Assembly (NCBI GenBank): GCA_035499295.1
Contig: DATJZG010000061.1
Location: 1 to 64,000 of the forward strand
Origin: DATJZG01 sp035499295
Lineage (GTDB): Bacteria > Myxococcota > Myxococcia > Myxococcales > Anaeromyxobacteraceae
DNA: 64,000 nucleotides
Direction of reading: 5' to 3'
In this document: positions 41,268 through 49,288 of the stretch, in pieces
How the letters are laid out: every line of letters starts with the position of its first letter
Numbering within the stretch: position 1 is the first letter of the stretch
Program-made: the position numbers and the translations under genes
The notes under the pieces: generated by a model
Databases searched by the model: none
Seen by the model: the letters and a program-made list of their open reading frames with translations, nothing else
Told to the model about the DNA's origin: nothing

Positions 41268-41955
41268 AGCGCCCGCCCGCCTCCTCCGCCAGGATGCGCA
41301 GGGGGGCGAGGTCCCACACCTTCACCCCCGCCTCGATCCAGGCCTCGGCGCGACCGTTCAGCACCATGGCGGCGCCGGCCAGGTCCCCGTAGCAGCGGGC
41401 CTGGGCGGCGGTGGAGGCGAGGTCGACGAGGGCCTTGTCGCGCGGGGGGGAGAAGAGGTTCCGGAACTCGCCCAGGGAAAGGGTGGACTCCCCCCACTGC
41501 CCTACGCCGGAGACCCTGAGCCGCGCCGGTGCCCCGGCCCCGCTCCTGAGCCAGGCACCGCGGCCCCGGGCGGACCAGTAGACCTCCCCGAGCGCCGGCA
41601 GCGCCATGGCGCCCACCACGATCTCCCCCTCGTGCTCGAGCGCCACGAGCGGCCCCCAGAAGCTGCCGCCGCGGGTGAACCCCCGGGTGCCGTCGATGGG
41701 GTCGACGATCCAGCGCGACTCCGCGCTCCCCTGGTGCGCCCCGGTCTCCTCGCCCAGGACGGCGTGGCCGGGAAAGGACTCCTTCAGGACGGAGAGGATG
41801 GCGGCCTCCGCGTCGCGGTCGGCGGCGGTCACCGGGGTGCGGTCGGGCTTCACCTCCACCCGCACGCCGCGGCGGAAGTGGGCGAGGCTGGCGGCGGTGG
41901 CAGCCTCCACCGCCCGGCGGGCCGCGTCGAGGGCCAGGTCGAGGTCGAGGGACAT
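41167..41955 (-). CDS. Inositol monophosphatase family protein (possible histidinol-phosphatase)
   Basis: 262-residue Mg2+/Li+-sensitive phosphatase fold. Metal-site motifs: VLGEETGA, WIVDPIDGTRGFTRG and VWDLAPLRILAEEAGG. The RGFTRG after DPIDGT resembles HisN-type histidinol phosphatases more than classical SuhB, but substrate assignment is tentative. The ATG at 41955 lies 7 nt after TAGAGT with no Shine-Dalgarno. It converges on the GNAT gene with a 101-nt overlap. Confidence 0.88.
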   Translation of the reverse strand: MSLDLDLALDAARRAVEAATAASLAHFRRGVRVEVKPDRTPVTAADRDAEAAILSVLKESFPGHAVLGEETGAHQGSAESRWIVDPIDGTRGFTRGGSFWGPLVALEHEGEIVVGAMALPALGEVYWSARGRGAWLRSGAGAPARLRVSGVGQWGESTLSLGEFRNLFSPPRDKALVDLASTAAQARCYGDLAGAAMVLNGRAEAWIEAGVKVWDLAPLRILAEEAGGRFTDFAGRPTVESGNCVLSNGLVHEHVLGALSRP

Positions 41956-41962
41956 GGGGGGA

Positions 41963-41968
41963 ACTCTA
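41963..41968 (-). promoter_or_regulatory. -10 element (TAGAGT) of the phosphatase gene
   Basis: TAGAGT on the minus strand, separated by 7 nt (all C except one T) from the ATG at 41955. No Shine-Dalgarno, no visible -35. It lies just after the terminator hairpin of the upstream transcription unit. Confidence 0.4.
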
Positions 41969-41984
41969 GCAGCCCGAGACGAGA

Positions 41985-42012
41985 GCGGCCGCCCCGAAAC
42001 CGGGGCGGCCGC
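41985..42012 (-). terminator. Terminator hairpin after the CoA-transferase gene
   Basis: Perfect 12-bp inverted repeat GCGGCCGCCCCG / CGGGGCGGCCGC with a 4-nt loop that reads GTTT in the direction of transcription. It begins 29 nt after the CoA-transferase stop and is followed by TCTCGTCTC rather than a true U-tract. It separates this unit from the phosphatase gene. Confidence 0.7.
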
Positions 42013-42041
42013 CACCTTCGGGGCCTCGCGGGCGGGCCGCC

Positions 42042-43562
42042 TTACTTCTTCGGGCGCATGTCCCCGGTCTTGAGGTACCGGGTGTGGAAGGAGAAGGCCT
42101 CCTCGAACATGTGCGGCGAGTGGAGGCCGGCGCTGGGGTTCTTCATGGCGCGCTTCACGTAGTCCCACAAAAGCGGGCGGAACTCCGGGGCGGCGGCCTT
42201 CTCGATGACCTCCTTCGCCTTCTCCTTCGGGCTCTTGCCGCGCAGGTCGGCGAACCCGTACTCGGTGACGATGCCGTTCACCTCGTGCTCGGTGTGATCG
42301 ATGTGGGAGGCGAAGGGGACGATGGCCGAGATCTTCCCGTCCTTGGCGGTCGCCGGGGACATGAAGATGGTGTAGGCGGAGTTGCGGGCGAAGTCACCCG
42401 ACCCGCCGATGCCGTTCTCGATGCCCTTGCCGGCGATGTGGGTCGAGTTGACGTGGCCGTAGATGTCGGCCTCCACGAAGCCGTTCATGGCGATGCAGCC
42501 GAGGCGACGAATGACCTCCGGGTTGTTGGAGATCTCCTGCGGGCGCAGGATGATCTGCTTGCGGTAGCGGTCGATGTTCTTGTTGAACCGCACCTGCCCC
42601 TCGGGCGAGACCGAGAAGGCGGTGGCCGAGGCCACCCGGAGCTTGCCGGAGTCGAGCAGGTCGAGCATGCCGTCCTGGATGACCTCGGTGTAGCTCGTCA
42701 TGTTCTCGAAGTGCCCCTCGTTCAGGCCGACGAGAACGGCGTTGGCGATGTTGCCGACGCCCGACTGCAGCGGGGTGAGCGTCTTCGGGAGCCGGCCCGC
42801 CTTCACCTCGCCGTCGAGGAAGTCGAGGATGTGCTGGGCGATCTTCTTGTGGATCTCCTCCGGCGCCTTGAAGGGAGCGTTGCGGTCGGGGCAGTTCGTC
42901 TCCACCACCGCCACCACCTTGGAGGTGTCGATGGTCTGGTAGGGCGTCCCCACCCGGCCGTCGGCGGTGAGCAGGGGGATGGGCTTCCTCTCGCCGTGGG
43001 TGGCGGCCACCGAGTAGACGTCGTGCATCCCCTCCAGGCGCTCGTCCTGCCAGGTGTTCACCTCGAGGATGATCTTCTCGGCGTGCTCCAGATAGACGTT
43101 GTTGCCGCCGCAGGAGGAGGCGTAGACGACCGACCCGTCCTCCCGGATCTTCGTCACCTCGATGACGGCGAAGTTCACCTTGCCGTAGTAGCCGTAGCGC
43201 ACGAGCGTGCCCACGTGCGACAGGTGCATGTCCTGGTACTCGATGAGGCCGGCGTTGATCTTCTCGCGCGCCGCCGCGTCGCCCTGGTAGGGGAAGCGGA
43301 ACGACTGGGCCTCGGTGATGCTCATCACCGTGTCCTGCTCCGGGCCGGTGGAAGCGCCGGTGAGCACGCGCAGGCGATACTTCTGGCCCTTGAGCCGCTC
43401 GTCGAGGGCGCGCCGAGCGAGCGCTACCGTCACCGCCTTGGGGTATCCCGCTCCGGTGAATCCGGACATGCCGACCACGGCACCGTTCGGGATGAGGTTG
43501 GCGGCGGCTTCGGCCGACATCACCTTGCTTTTCAGGCCCTTGTGAAGAATCCGATCACCCAT
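42042..43562 (-). CDS. Succinyl-CoA:acetate CoA-transferase (acetyl-CoA hydrolase/transferase family)
   Basis: 506 residues. Transfers CoA between succinyl-CoA and acetate, joining acetate metabolism to the TCA cycle. Family features: GMSGFTGAGYPKAV, VLTGASTGPEQD, the catalytic Glu region MTSYTEVIQDGMLDLL, GGSGDFARNSAYTIFMSP and VTEYGFADLRGKSP. It resembles AarC/Cat1 enzymes of acetate-using bacteria. The ATG at 43562 has AGGAG 8 nt upstream; the in-frame ATG at 43568 is only 2 nt from it. It uses a TAA stop followed by a strong hairpin. Confidence 0.93.
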   Translation of the reverse strand: MGDRILHKGLKSKVMSAEAAANLIPNGAVVGMSGFTGAGYPKAVTVALARRALDERLKGQKYRLRVLTGASTGPEQDTVMSITEAQSFRFPYQGDAAAREKINAGLIEYQDMHLSHVGTLVRYGYYGKVNFAVIEVTKIREDGSVVYASSCGGNNVYLEHAEKIILEVNTWQDERLEGMHDVYSVAATHGERKPIPLLTADGRVGTPYQTIDTSKVVAVVETNCPDRNAPFKAPEEIHKKIAQHILDFLDGEVKAGRLPKTLTPLQSGVGNIANAVLVGLNEGHFENMTSYTEVIQDGMLDLLDSGKLRVASATAFSVSPEGQVRFNKNIDRYRKQIILRPQEISNNPEVIRRLGCIAMNGFVEADIYGHVNSTHIAGKGIENGIGGSGDFARNSAYTIFMSPATAKDGKISAIVPFASHIDHTEHEVNGIVTEYGFADLRGKSPKEKAKEVIEKAAAPEFRPLLWDYVKRAMKNPSAGLHSPHMFEEAFSFHTRYLKTGDMRPKK

Positions 43563-43707
43563 CGTCATGTCTCCTGGGGTCCTATTGGGTTCCTAGAGGT
43601 GGCTGCGCGAATCCTCGCCTCGTCTGGGGCGGAGGGAGGGGAGCGAGAGGATAGCCCGAACAGAACAGGCAATGAAAGAGGGGGGTGCGCCCCGGGTTTG
43701 ACCGCGG

Positions 43708-46221
43708 TCAGGGAGCGAGGCAGAGGCCGATCCGGTCGACGAGCTGCGTCTGCAACCCCTCGCGCCAGCGCTCGGCCACCGTTCGCTTCCCGGCCTCGTC
43801 GACCGAGAAGACCCCCTGGCTCGAGAGCCACTCCATGGCGTTCTCGAGGGTGGCCTTGGAGAGGGACTCGCGCAGGAGGATGCGGCCGGCGTGGTAGTCG
43901 GCCCGGCCCCGCTCGAGCGCCGCGTTCACGAGCGACTTCCGGTCGAGCGGCTGGCCCGCCTGCCCCGCCGACCGGACCGACTCCGCCGCCAACCGGTAGG
44001 CCTCGAGGTAGGGACGCACCAGGTCGGCGAGGAAGCCGAGGGTGTCCCGCTCCGCCTCCAGCCTCACCACCTCGCCCTCGGCCCTCGCGAGGCCGAGCCG
44101 GGAGAGGGTGCCGAGCTTCTCCTTGAACACCGACTCGAGGGTGGTGCCGGCCGGGTACATGAACTCGAGCTTGAAGAGGCGGGAGAGCCAGCGCACCCGC
44201 TCGCGGACGTCGACGAGCGCTGCGCCGTCGCCGCAAGAGCGAACCGAGAGGGCCACCAGGGAAAGGGCGGCGAACCGGTTCAGGGTGGCGTTGCGGTGGA
44301 AGTCGAGGAGGGGGCGCTTCTCCTCCACCACCTGGTAGATGACGTGCCCGGCCGCCTCGCGCACCGTCACCAGCCGGTCGGCGGTGAGGGTGACGAGCGC
44401 CTCGCCCACCGGTCCGGGCTGCCGGGGATCGGCGGAGGCGTCGACGAGGTCGTGCGCCAGGCGCGCGTTCTCCTCGGCCGCCAGATCGCGGAGCAGCCCC
44501 ACCCGGCGCCCCACGTCCTCCGCCGCGACGCCGCGGCGCACATGGGCGAGGAGCGCGGTGGCGACGAGGCTCACCGGGGTGACCGTCACCACGTCGGCGA
44601 TGCCGGAGGTGACGCGGTTGGCGAGGTGCTGGACGAGGCGCCGCTTGGAGTCGGTCTCGCGCTCGTCCTCCTCCAGGGTGAGGGAAGCGGCCCCCATCGC
44701 CTGTCGCTGCCCGGCGATCTCCCGGAGCGAGACCGGGGTGCCGAACTGGACGTAGATGCGTCCGTACCGGCGCAGGAGGACCCGGGGAGTCCCGAGGAGG
44801 TCGCCGAAGGTCTCCTTCTTCTTCTCTCCCCCGGCGAGCTCCCGGGCGTAGCTCGACCCCTCCACCAGCCGCTCGTAGTCGACGGCGATGGGCACGAAGA
44901 GGACGTCGTCCGCCGCCCCGTCGAGCCAGGCGTCCACCTCCATGGAGAAGAGGCCGGTCTTGGGGAAGAGGAGCTTGCCGGTGCGGGTGCGCCCCCCCTC
45001 CGGGAAGAACTCCTGGGTGAAGCGCTCGCGCAACAGGTACTTCACGTAGGCGCGCAGCGTGGCGCTGTAGATCTTGTCGCCCCGGAAGCTGCGCCGGATG
45101 AAGAAGGCCCCGCCGCGGCGGGCGATGGAGCCGAAGGGCCAGAAGGCGAGGTTGATGCCGGCGGCCACGTGCGGAGGGGTGAGGCCGTTCTCGTAGAAGA
45201 CGTAGGAGAGGATGAGGTAGTCGATGTGGCTCTTGTGGCTCGGGCAGAGCACGAGCGGCTTGCCGGGCGCCACCCGCCGCAGCTCGGCGATGCCCTTCTC
45301 GTCCACCTCCACCCGCTCGTAGAGCCGCCCGAAGGTGAAGCGCAGGATGGGGCGCACGAACTCGATGAAGAGCGGCGAGTAGCGGCTCGCGACCTCGCGC
45401 AGGTCGCGCCGGGCTTCGCGCTCCGCCGAGGCGGTCGAGCGGCCGCTCTGGCGGGAAACGTGCGCGATCACCTGCTTCACGTGGCGATCGCGCATCACCT
45501 TCTCCTCCACCCGGGAGGGGGCCTTGAGCGGCGGGCCCACCGCCGCGCGCAGCTCCTTGGAGAGGTGGTGGTAGAGGGTGCCCCGCACCTTGCGGGCGAG
45601 GAGCGCGTCGGGCTCCGAGCCCCGCTCGCCCAGGAAGGCGCGCAGGTCGAGCGGCCTCCCCACCCGCAGGAAGGCCCGCCGGTAGTTGCGCAGGAACGCG
45701 ACCGCCGCCGGCAGGGTAGTGGGGGACTCCGGCGAGCCCCACACCACGTCCCAGATGAGCGGCACGAGCCGTTGGGCACGCCGGCTCCAGACCAGGATGA
45801 GGGGGACGAGGTAGATGGGGCGATCGAGTTCGCGCTGGGCCCCGACGAGCGAGGCGAAGGGGTCCCGCCCCTGCTCGTGCGCGTTCAGGAACACGACCGA
45901 CGAGACGCGGCCGCGCGCCACCGACTGCAGGAGCGCGCGGCGGGTGCGCCACACCGCCGCCAACCACCCGAAGAGCCCCTCGAAGTTCACCGCCACCCGC
46001 AAGGGCGGCAGGCGCAGCCTGCGCAGGAGCCACTTCAGGTACAGGTAGTTGATGAGCCCGGAGGAGCGCATCACGAAGACCACGCTCCCGTCCCGGGCGA
46101 GCTCGGCGAGCTGCGCCTCGAGATCCTCCGGCAGGCGGATGGGCCCGAACCAGCGGTCGAGGAGGCTTCGCCGCGCCTGGCCCTCGCGGGGCGGCGGGTT
46201 CTTCGCGGTCGCGGGATCCAC
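43708..46221 (-). CDS. plsB: Glycerol-3-phosphate 1-O-acyltransferase, PlsB type
   Basis: 837-residue membrane-associated enzyme for the first acylation in phospholipid synthesis. The acyltransferase motifs are seen: CPSHKSHIDYLIL (the HX4D catalytic box), GAFFIRRSFRGDKIY, TQEFFPEGGRTRTGKL and VPIAVDYERLVEGSSY. N- and C-terminal helical regions make up the usual PlsB length. The GTG start at 46221 lies 6 nt after TAGACT with no Shine-Dalgarno. The upstream HEAT-like gene ends 32 nt before it on the same strand. Confidence 0.95.
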   Translation of the reverse strand: MDPATAKNPPPREGQARRSLLDRWFGPIRLPEDLEAQLAELARDGSVVFVMRSSGLINYLYLKWLLRRLRLPPLRVAVNFEGLFGWLAAVWRTRRALLQSVARGRVSSVVFLNAHEQGRDPFASLVGAQRELDRPIYLVPLILVWSRRAQRLVPLIWDVVWGSPESPTTLPAAVAFLRNYRRAFLRVGRPLDLRAFLGERGSEPDALLARKVRGTLYHHLSKELRAAVGPPLKAPSRVEEKVMRDRHVKQVIAHVSRQSGRSTASAEREARRDLREVASRYSPLFIEFVRPILRFTFGRLYERVEVDEKGIAELRRVAPGKPLVLCPSHKSHIDYLILSYVFYENGLTPPHVAAGINLAFWPFGSIARRGGAFFIRRSFRGDKIYSATLRAYVKYLLRERFTQEFFPEGGRTRTGKLLFPKTGLFSMEVDAWLDGAADDVLFVPIAVDYERLVEGSSYARELAGGEKKKETFGDLLGTPRVLLRRYGRIYVQFGTPVSLREIAGQRQAMGAASLTLEEDERETDSKRRLVQHLANRVTSGIADVVTVTPVSLVATALLAHVRRGVAAEDVGRRVGLLRDLAAEENARLAHDLVDASADPRQPGPVGEALVTLTADRLVTVREAAGHVIYQVVEEKRPLLDFHRNATLNRFAALSLVALSVRSCGDGAALVDVRERVRWLSRLFKLEFMYPAGTTLESVFKEKLGTLSRLGLARAEGEVVRLEAERDTLGFLADLVRPYLEAYRLAAESVRSAGQAGQPLDRKSLVNAALERGRADYHAGRILLRESLSKATLENAMEWLSSQGVFSVDEAGKRTVAERWREGLQTQLVDRIGLCLAP

Positions 46222-46227
46222 GCTGGG

Positions 46228-46233
46228 AGTCTA
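46228..46233 (-). promoter_or_regulatory. -10 element (TAGACT) of plsB
   Basis: TAGACT on the minus strand, 6 nt before the GTG start of plsB, no Shine-Dalgarno. No -35 at the expected distance, so it may only supplement read-through from the upstream gene. Confidence 0.35.
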
Positions 46234-46253
46234 TCCGGTTCGCGTGCGCGGCC

Positions 46254-47021
46254 CTAGTTGCCGCGCTTCTTCACCCGGCCCTCGCGATCGAGGAAGAAGG
46301 GCTCGACGAGGAGCGCCTCGACCTCGGGGCGGTGCCCCTTCACGTCGGCGCCGAGGTCGACGAGCGCCTGCAGGACCTCGCCCCGCACCCGCGCGTTGTC
46401 CCGGTCCCGGAGCAGGAGCGCGAGGAGGCCGTCGCGCGTCTTCTCCCCGCGCACCGCCTTGGCGAGGACCCGCGTGGCGCCGATGCGGGCGTCGTCGACG
46501 AAATCCTCGAGCAGCGGGAGGAGGGCCTCCTCCACCGTGGGCCCCTCGGACGGGGTCAGAGCGAGGAGGTCCGGGTGCTCGAGCAGCCATGACATGAGCA
46601 CCAGCTTCTTCTCCGGGTCTCGCGTGTACTCGCCGGAGAGGCGCCGCAAGAGGGAGAGCACCGTCCCGAGCACCTCCTCGGGCCGGGCAAGCGCGGCGAG
46701 CACCCTTAGCCCCCAGGCGACTCCCGACTCCTGCTCGGCGAGGAACTCCTTCACCGGCGGGACCGCGGTCGCGCCCGCGTCGACGAGGAGGGTGCGGGTG
46801 CGCTCCTTCTCCTCGTCGTCCTGGATGCCCACCTCCGAGCGGATGGTGAAGCGCAGGCAGAGGGTCTTGAGCGCCGCCGGGGTTCCCATCTCGCCGAGCT
46901 GCTCGATGGCCTTCTCGCGTCCCTCGGGAGGACCCCACTTCTGCGTGAGCTTCTGGGCGAGCCGCCGGAGCGCCGACTGGTCGCGCGACTCCCGGGAGCC
47001 GAAGAGGTCGAAGATTCCCAT
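46254..47021 (-). CDS. HEAT-repeat-like protein of unknown function
   Basis: 255 residues, wholly helical by composition, with repeated helix pairs (EKAIEQLGEMGTPAALKTL, GLRVLAALARPEEVLG, ARIGATRVLAKAVRG, GEVLQALVDLGADVKG) characteristic of HEAT/armadillo-type repeats. It starts MGIFDLFGSRESRDQ, with no signal peptide. It lies 9 nt after dnaJ on the same strand, so the two are probably cotranscribed. A scaffolding role is possible; no enzyme motif is seen. Confidence 0.75.
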   Translation of the reverse strand: MGIFDLFGSRESRDQSALRRLAQKLTQKWGPPEGREKAIEQLGEMGTPAALKTLCLRFTIRSEVGIQDDEEKERTRTLLVDAGATAVPPVKEFLAEQESGVAWGLRVLAALARPEEVLGTVLSLLRRLSGEYTRDPEKKLVLMSWLLEHPDLLALTPSEGPTVEEALLPLLEDFVDDARIGATRVLAKAVRGEKTRDGLLALLLRDRDNARVRGEVLQALVDLGADVKGHRPEVEALLVEPFFLDREGRVKKRGN

Positions 47022-47030
47022 GGCGCCCTT

Positions 47031-47993
47031 CTACAACGAGAGGCCGCTTCGCGGATCGCCCTTGTAGAGCTTCTCGAGCGGCTTCACCGCGTCCTTCAGC
47101 CCCTCGCTCCCTTCGGGGAGCACGATCTTGGCTACGGCGTAGAGGTCCCCGCGGGTCCCCCCCTTGAGGTCGGGCAGCCCCTTGCCGCGCAGCCGGAGCT
47201 GTTTCCCCGACTGGAAGCCGGCCGGTACCCGGAGCTGCACCGGTCCCTCGAAGGTGGGCATCACCACCTCGGCCCCCAGCGCCGCCTCGGGGACGGTGAG
47301 GGGGAGCTCGACGTAGAGGTCGCGCCCCTCCCGGCGCACCCCCGGGTGCCCCTTCAGCTTCACGACGAGGTAGAGGTCTCCCGCCGGTCCGCCGTTGGCG
47401 CCCTCGCCGCCCTGGCCGGCGAGGCGGATGCGCGAGCCGTCGCTCACCCCGGGTGGGATCTTCACCCGGAGCGTCCGGTGATCGATGCGCAGGTCCCGCT
47501 CCGCTCCCAGGACGGCGTCGCGCAGGTCCACCTCCAGCTGCGCCTCCGCGTCCGGCCCCGGCGACGGCCCCGGCCTCCCGCGTCGCCTGCCGGCGCGGCC
47601 GCCGAACAGGTCGCCGAAGATCTCCCCGAAGTCGAAGTTGCCGAACCCGCCGACGTTGACGGTCTCGAAGTCTCCCAGGTCGAAGGGGACTTCCTGCCCC
47701 GGACCGGGCCTGCCCCCGTGCTGCTTCCACTGCCGATAGGCCTCCGCCGTCTTCTCGTCGAAGCCGGTGCGCAGCGCGTCGGGGCCGAACTCGTCGTAGA
47801 GCTTGCGCTTCTTCCCGTCGGACAGGACCTCGTGGGCGGCCGTGATCTCCTTGAACTTCTCCTCGGCCTGCTTGTCCCCGGGGTTCATGTCGGGGTGGTA
47901 CTTCTTCGCGAGGCGCCGGTAGGCCCTGCGGATCTCGTCGGTCGACGCGGTCTTCGGCACTCCCAGGATGGCGTAGAGGTCGCGGTCGGGCAC
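47031..47993 (-). CDS. DnaJ/CbpA-type co-chaperone (no zinc finger)
   Basis: 320 residues. The N-terminal J domain (DLYAILGVPKTASTDEIRRA, KKYHPDMNPGDK with HPD) stimulates DnaK ATPase. A Gly/Phe-rich region follows (VNVGGFGNFDFGEIFGDLF), then the C-terminal substrate-binding domains (RIDHRTLRVKIPPGVSDG, LRLRGKGLPDLKGG). The four CXXCXGXG zinc repeats of classical DnaJ are absent, so this is the CbpA type. The GTG start lies 7 nt after a -10 element, with a matching -35. Confidence 0.92.
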   Translation of the reverse strand: MPDRDLYAILGVPKTASTDEIRRAYRRLAKKYHPDMNPGDKQAEEKFKEITAAHEVLSDGKKRKLYDEFGPDALRTGFDEKTAEAYRQWKQHGGRPGPGQEVPFDLGDFETVNVGGFGNFDFGEIFGDLFGGRAGRRRGRPGPSPGPDAEAQLEVDLRDAVLGAERDLRIDHRTLRVKIPPGVSDGSRIRLAGQGGEGANGGPAGDLYLVVKLKGHPGVRREGRDLYVELPLTVPEAALGAEVVMPTFEGPVQLRVPAGFQSGKQLRLRGKGLPDLKGGTRGDLYAVAKIVLPEGSEGLKDAVKPLEKLYKGDPRSGLSL

Positions 47994-48000
47994 GACGCAA

Positions 48001-48028
48001 AACGTAACGCCGCCGCGCCCTTCGTCAA
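48001..48028 (-). promoter_or_regulatory. Promoter of the dnaJ/cbpA-type gene, leaderless geometry
   Basis: Minus strand: TTGACG (48028-48023), a 16-nt spacer, TACGTT (48006-48001), then 7 nt to the GTG start at 47993. No Shine-Dalgarno. Of the leaderless-geometry promoters in this window it is one of the few with a clear -35. Confidence 0.6.
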
Positions 48029-48060
48029 TGTTCGTTCTCGCCCGGGGTAACGGCCGCGAT

Positions 48061-48066
48061 TAGAAT
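48061..48066 (+). promoter_or_regulatory. -10 element (TAGAAT) of the SurA-N-like gene
   Basis: TAGAAT, 7 nt before the GTG at 48074, no Shine-Dalgarno and no clear -35. It diverges from the dnaJ/cbpA promoter only about 33 nt away. Confidence 0.45.
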
Positions 48067-48073
48067 CCGCGCC

Positions 48074-48778
48074 GTGCTCGCCTCCCGGATGGTGCTGCGG
48101 TCCCTCGCCGCCCTGGCCGCGGCGGCGCCCCTGATGCTCGCGCCTCCCGCCCGGGGCGAGCAGGCGGACGGGGGCGGGACGCTCGCCGACGAGGTGGTGG
48201 CGGTGGTCCGCCCCTCCGGGGGCGATCCGCGCGTCATCACCCTCTCCAAGGTGGCGGAGGAGGGTCGGGTGGCGCTCGTCTCGCGCGGGGGCATCGAGGC
48301 CGCCTTCCGGCCGCTCGACGGGCTCGCCCTCCAGGCCTCGCTCAACTGGTACATCGACCAGGTCCTCCTCTACGAGGAGGCCCAGCGACTGGGGGTGGCG
48401 CAGGTGGAGCGAGCGGACGCGCTCGCCTCGCTCGCCCGCTTCAAGGGAATGTTCCCCCGTCTCGACGACTACCGGGCCTTCCTCTTCGAGCTCGACATCA
48501 CGGAGGAGGAACTCCTCGGGACCCTGCGGCGCATGCTCCGGGTGCAGCGCTACCTCGAGTCGAGGCTCGGGAGGGTGCGGGTGGGGGACGCGGACGCGGA
48601 GGCCTGGTATCGCGGTCACGCCGCCGCCTTCGGCGGCGCTCCCTTCGCGGACGTGAAGGACGCGGTGAAGGCGCGCATGGTCGACGAGAAGGTCGACGCC
48701 GAGACCCGGACCCTGCTGAGCGACGTGCGCGCTCGCAGCGAGGTGCGGGTCCTCGTCGACCTCGGCAAGGGTGGCTAG
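48074..48778 (+). CDS. Exported SurA-N-like protein without a PPIase domain
   Basis: 234 residues. A signal peptide (SLAALAAAAPLMLAPPARG) precedes a helical domain resembling the N-terminal chaperone core of SurA/PpiD-type proteins (DEVVAVVRPSGG, ALQASLNWYIDQVLLYEEA, ELDITEEELLGTLRRMLR). There is no parvulin domain. A role as periplasmic chaperone is an inference from fold-like pattern only. The start is GTG 48074 (7 nt after TAGAAT) or the in-frame ATG 48089. rimI overlaps its stop by one base. Confidence 0.7.
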   Translation: MLASRMVLRSLAALAAAAPLMLAPPARGEQADGGGTLADEVVAVVRPSGGDPRVITLSKVAEEGRVALVSRGGIEAAFRPLDGLALQASLNWYIDQVLLYEEAQRLGVAQVERADALASLARFKGMFPRLDDYRAFLFELDITEEELLGTLRRMLRVQRYLESRLGRVRVGDADAEAWYRGHAAAFGGAPFADVKDAVKARMVDEKVDAETRTLLSDVRARSEVRVLVDLGKGG

Positions 48779-49257
48779 TGAGCCCGGGTCCGGGATCGGG
48801 CGCGGGGCTCGCGTTCCGCCGCATGCGCATCGCCGACCTCGCGCGGGTGATGGAGATCGAGCGAGCCGCCTTCTCCCACCCCTGGTCGGAGGAACTGGTT
48901 CGCCGCGAGCTCACTCACGACTTCTCCACCGTGCTGCTCGCCACCGGGAGGGGGGAGGCCGGGGCGGAGGTGGTCTCGGGGTTCGTCATCATTTGGCTCG
49001 TTCACGACGAGCTGCACGTCCTCAACGTGGCGGTGGCCCCGGAGGCGCGCCGTCGCGGCGTCGCCCGCGCCCTGCTCTTCGAGGCGGAGGAGAGGGGGCG
49101 CGAGGAGGGAGCCCGGGTGGCCAAGCTCGAGGTGCGCCGCTCCAACCGGGCCGCCATCGAGCTCTATCGCTCGCTCGGCTACCGGGAGGTGGGGATCCGC
49201 CCGCGCTACTACGCCGAGGACGGCGAGGACGCGCTGGTGATGGACAAGGACCTGTAG
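48778..49257 (+). CDS. rimI: Ribosomal protein S18-alanine N-acetyltransferase (RimI-like)
   Basis: 159-residue GNAT enzyme. The RimI pattern is clear: MRIADLARVMEIERAAFSHP, HVLNVAVAPEARRRGVARAL (acetyl-CoA loop), LEVRRSNRAAIELYRSLGY and RPRYYAEDGEDALVM. RimI acetylates the N-terminus of S18; some homologues act more broadly. The GTG start shares its first base with the upstream stop codon. Confidence 0.88.
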   Translation: MSPGPGSGAGLAFRRMRIADLARVMEIERAAFSHPWSEELVRRELTHDFSTVLLATGRGEAGAEVVSGFVIIWLVHDELHVLNVAVAPEARRRGVARALLFEAEERGREEGARVAKLEVRRSNRAAIELYRSLGYREVGIRPRYYAEDGEDALVMDKDL

Positions 49258-49288
49258 TGGAGCGCCGGGCCCCGTGGTAGAGAGCGCC

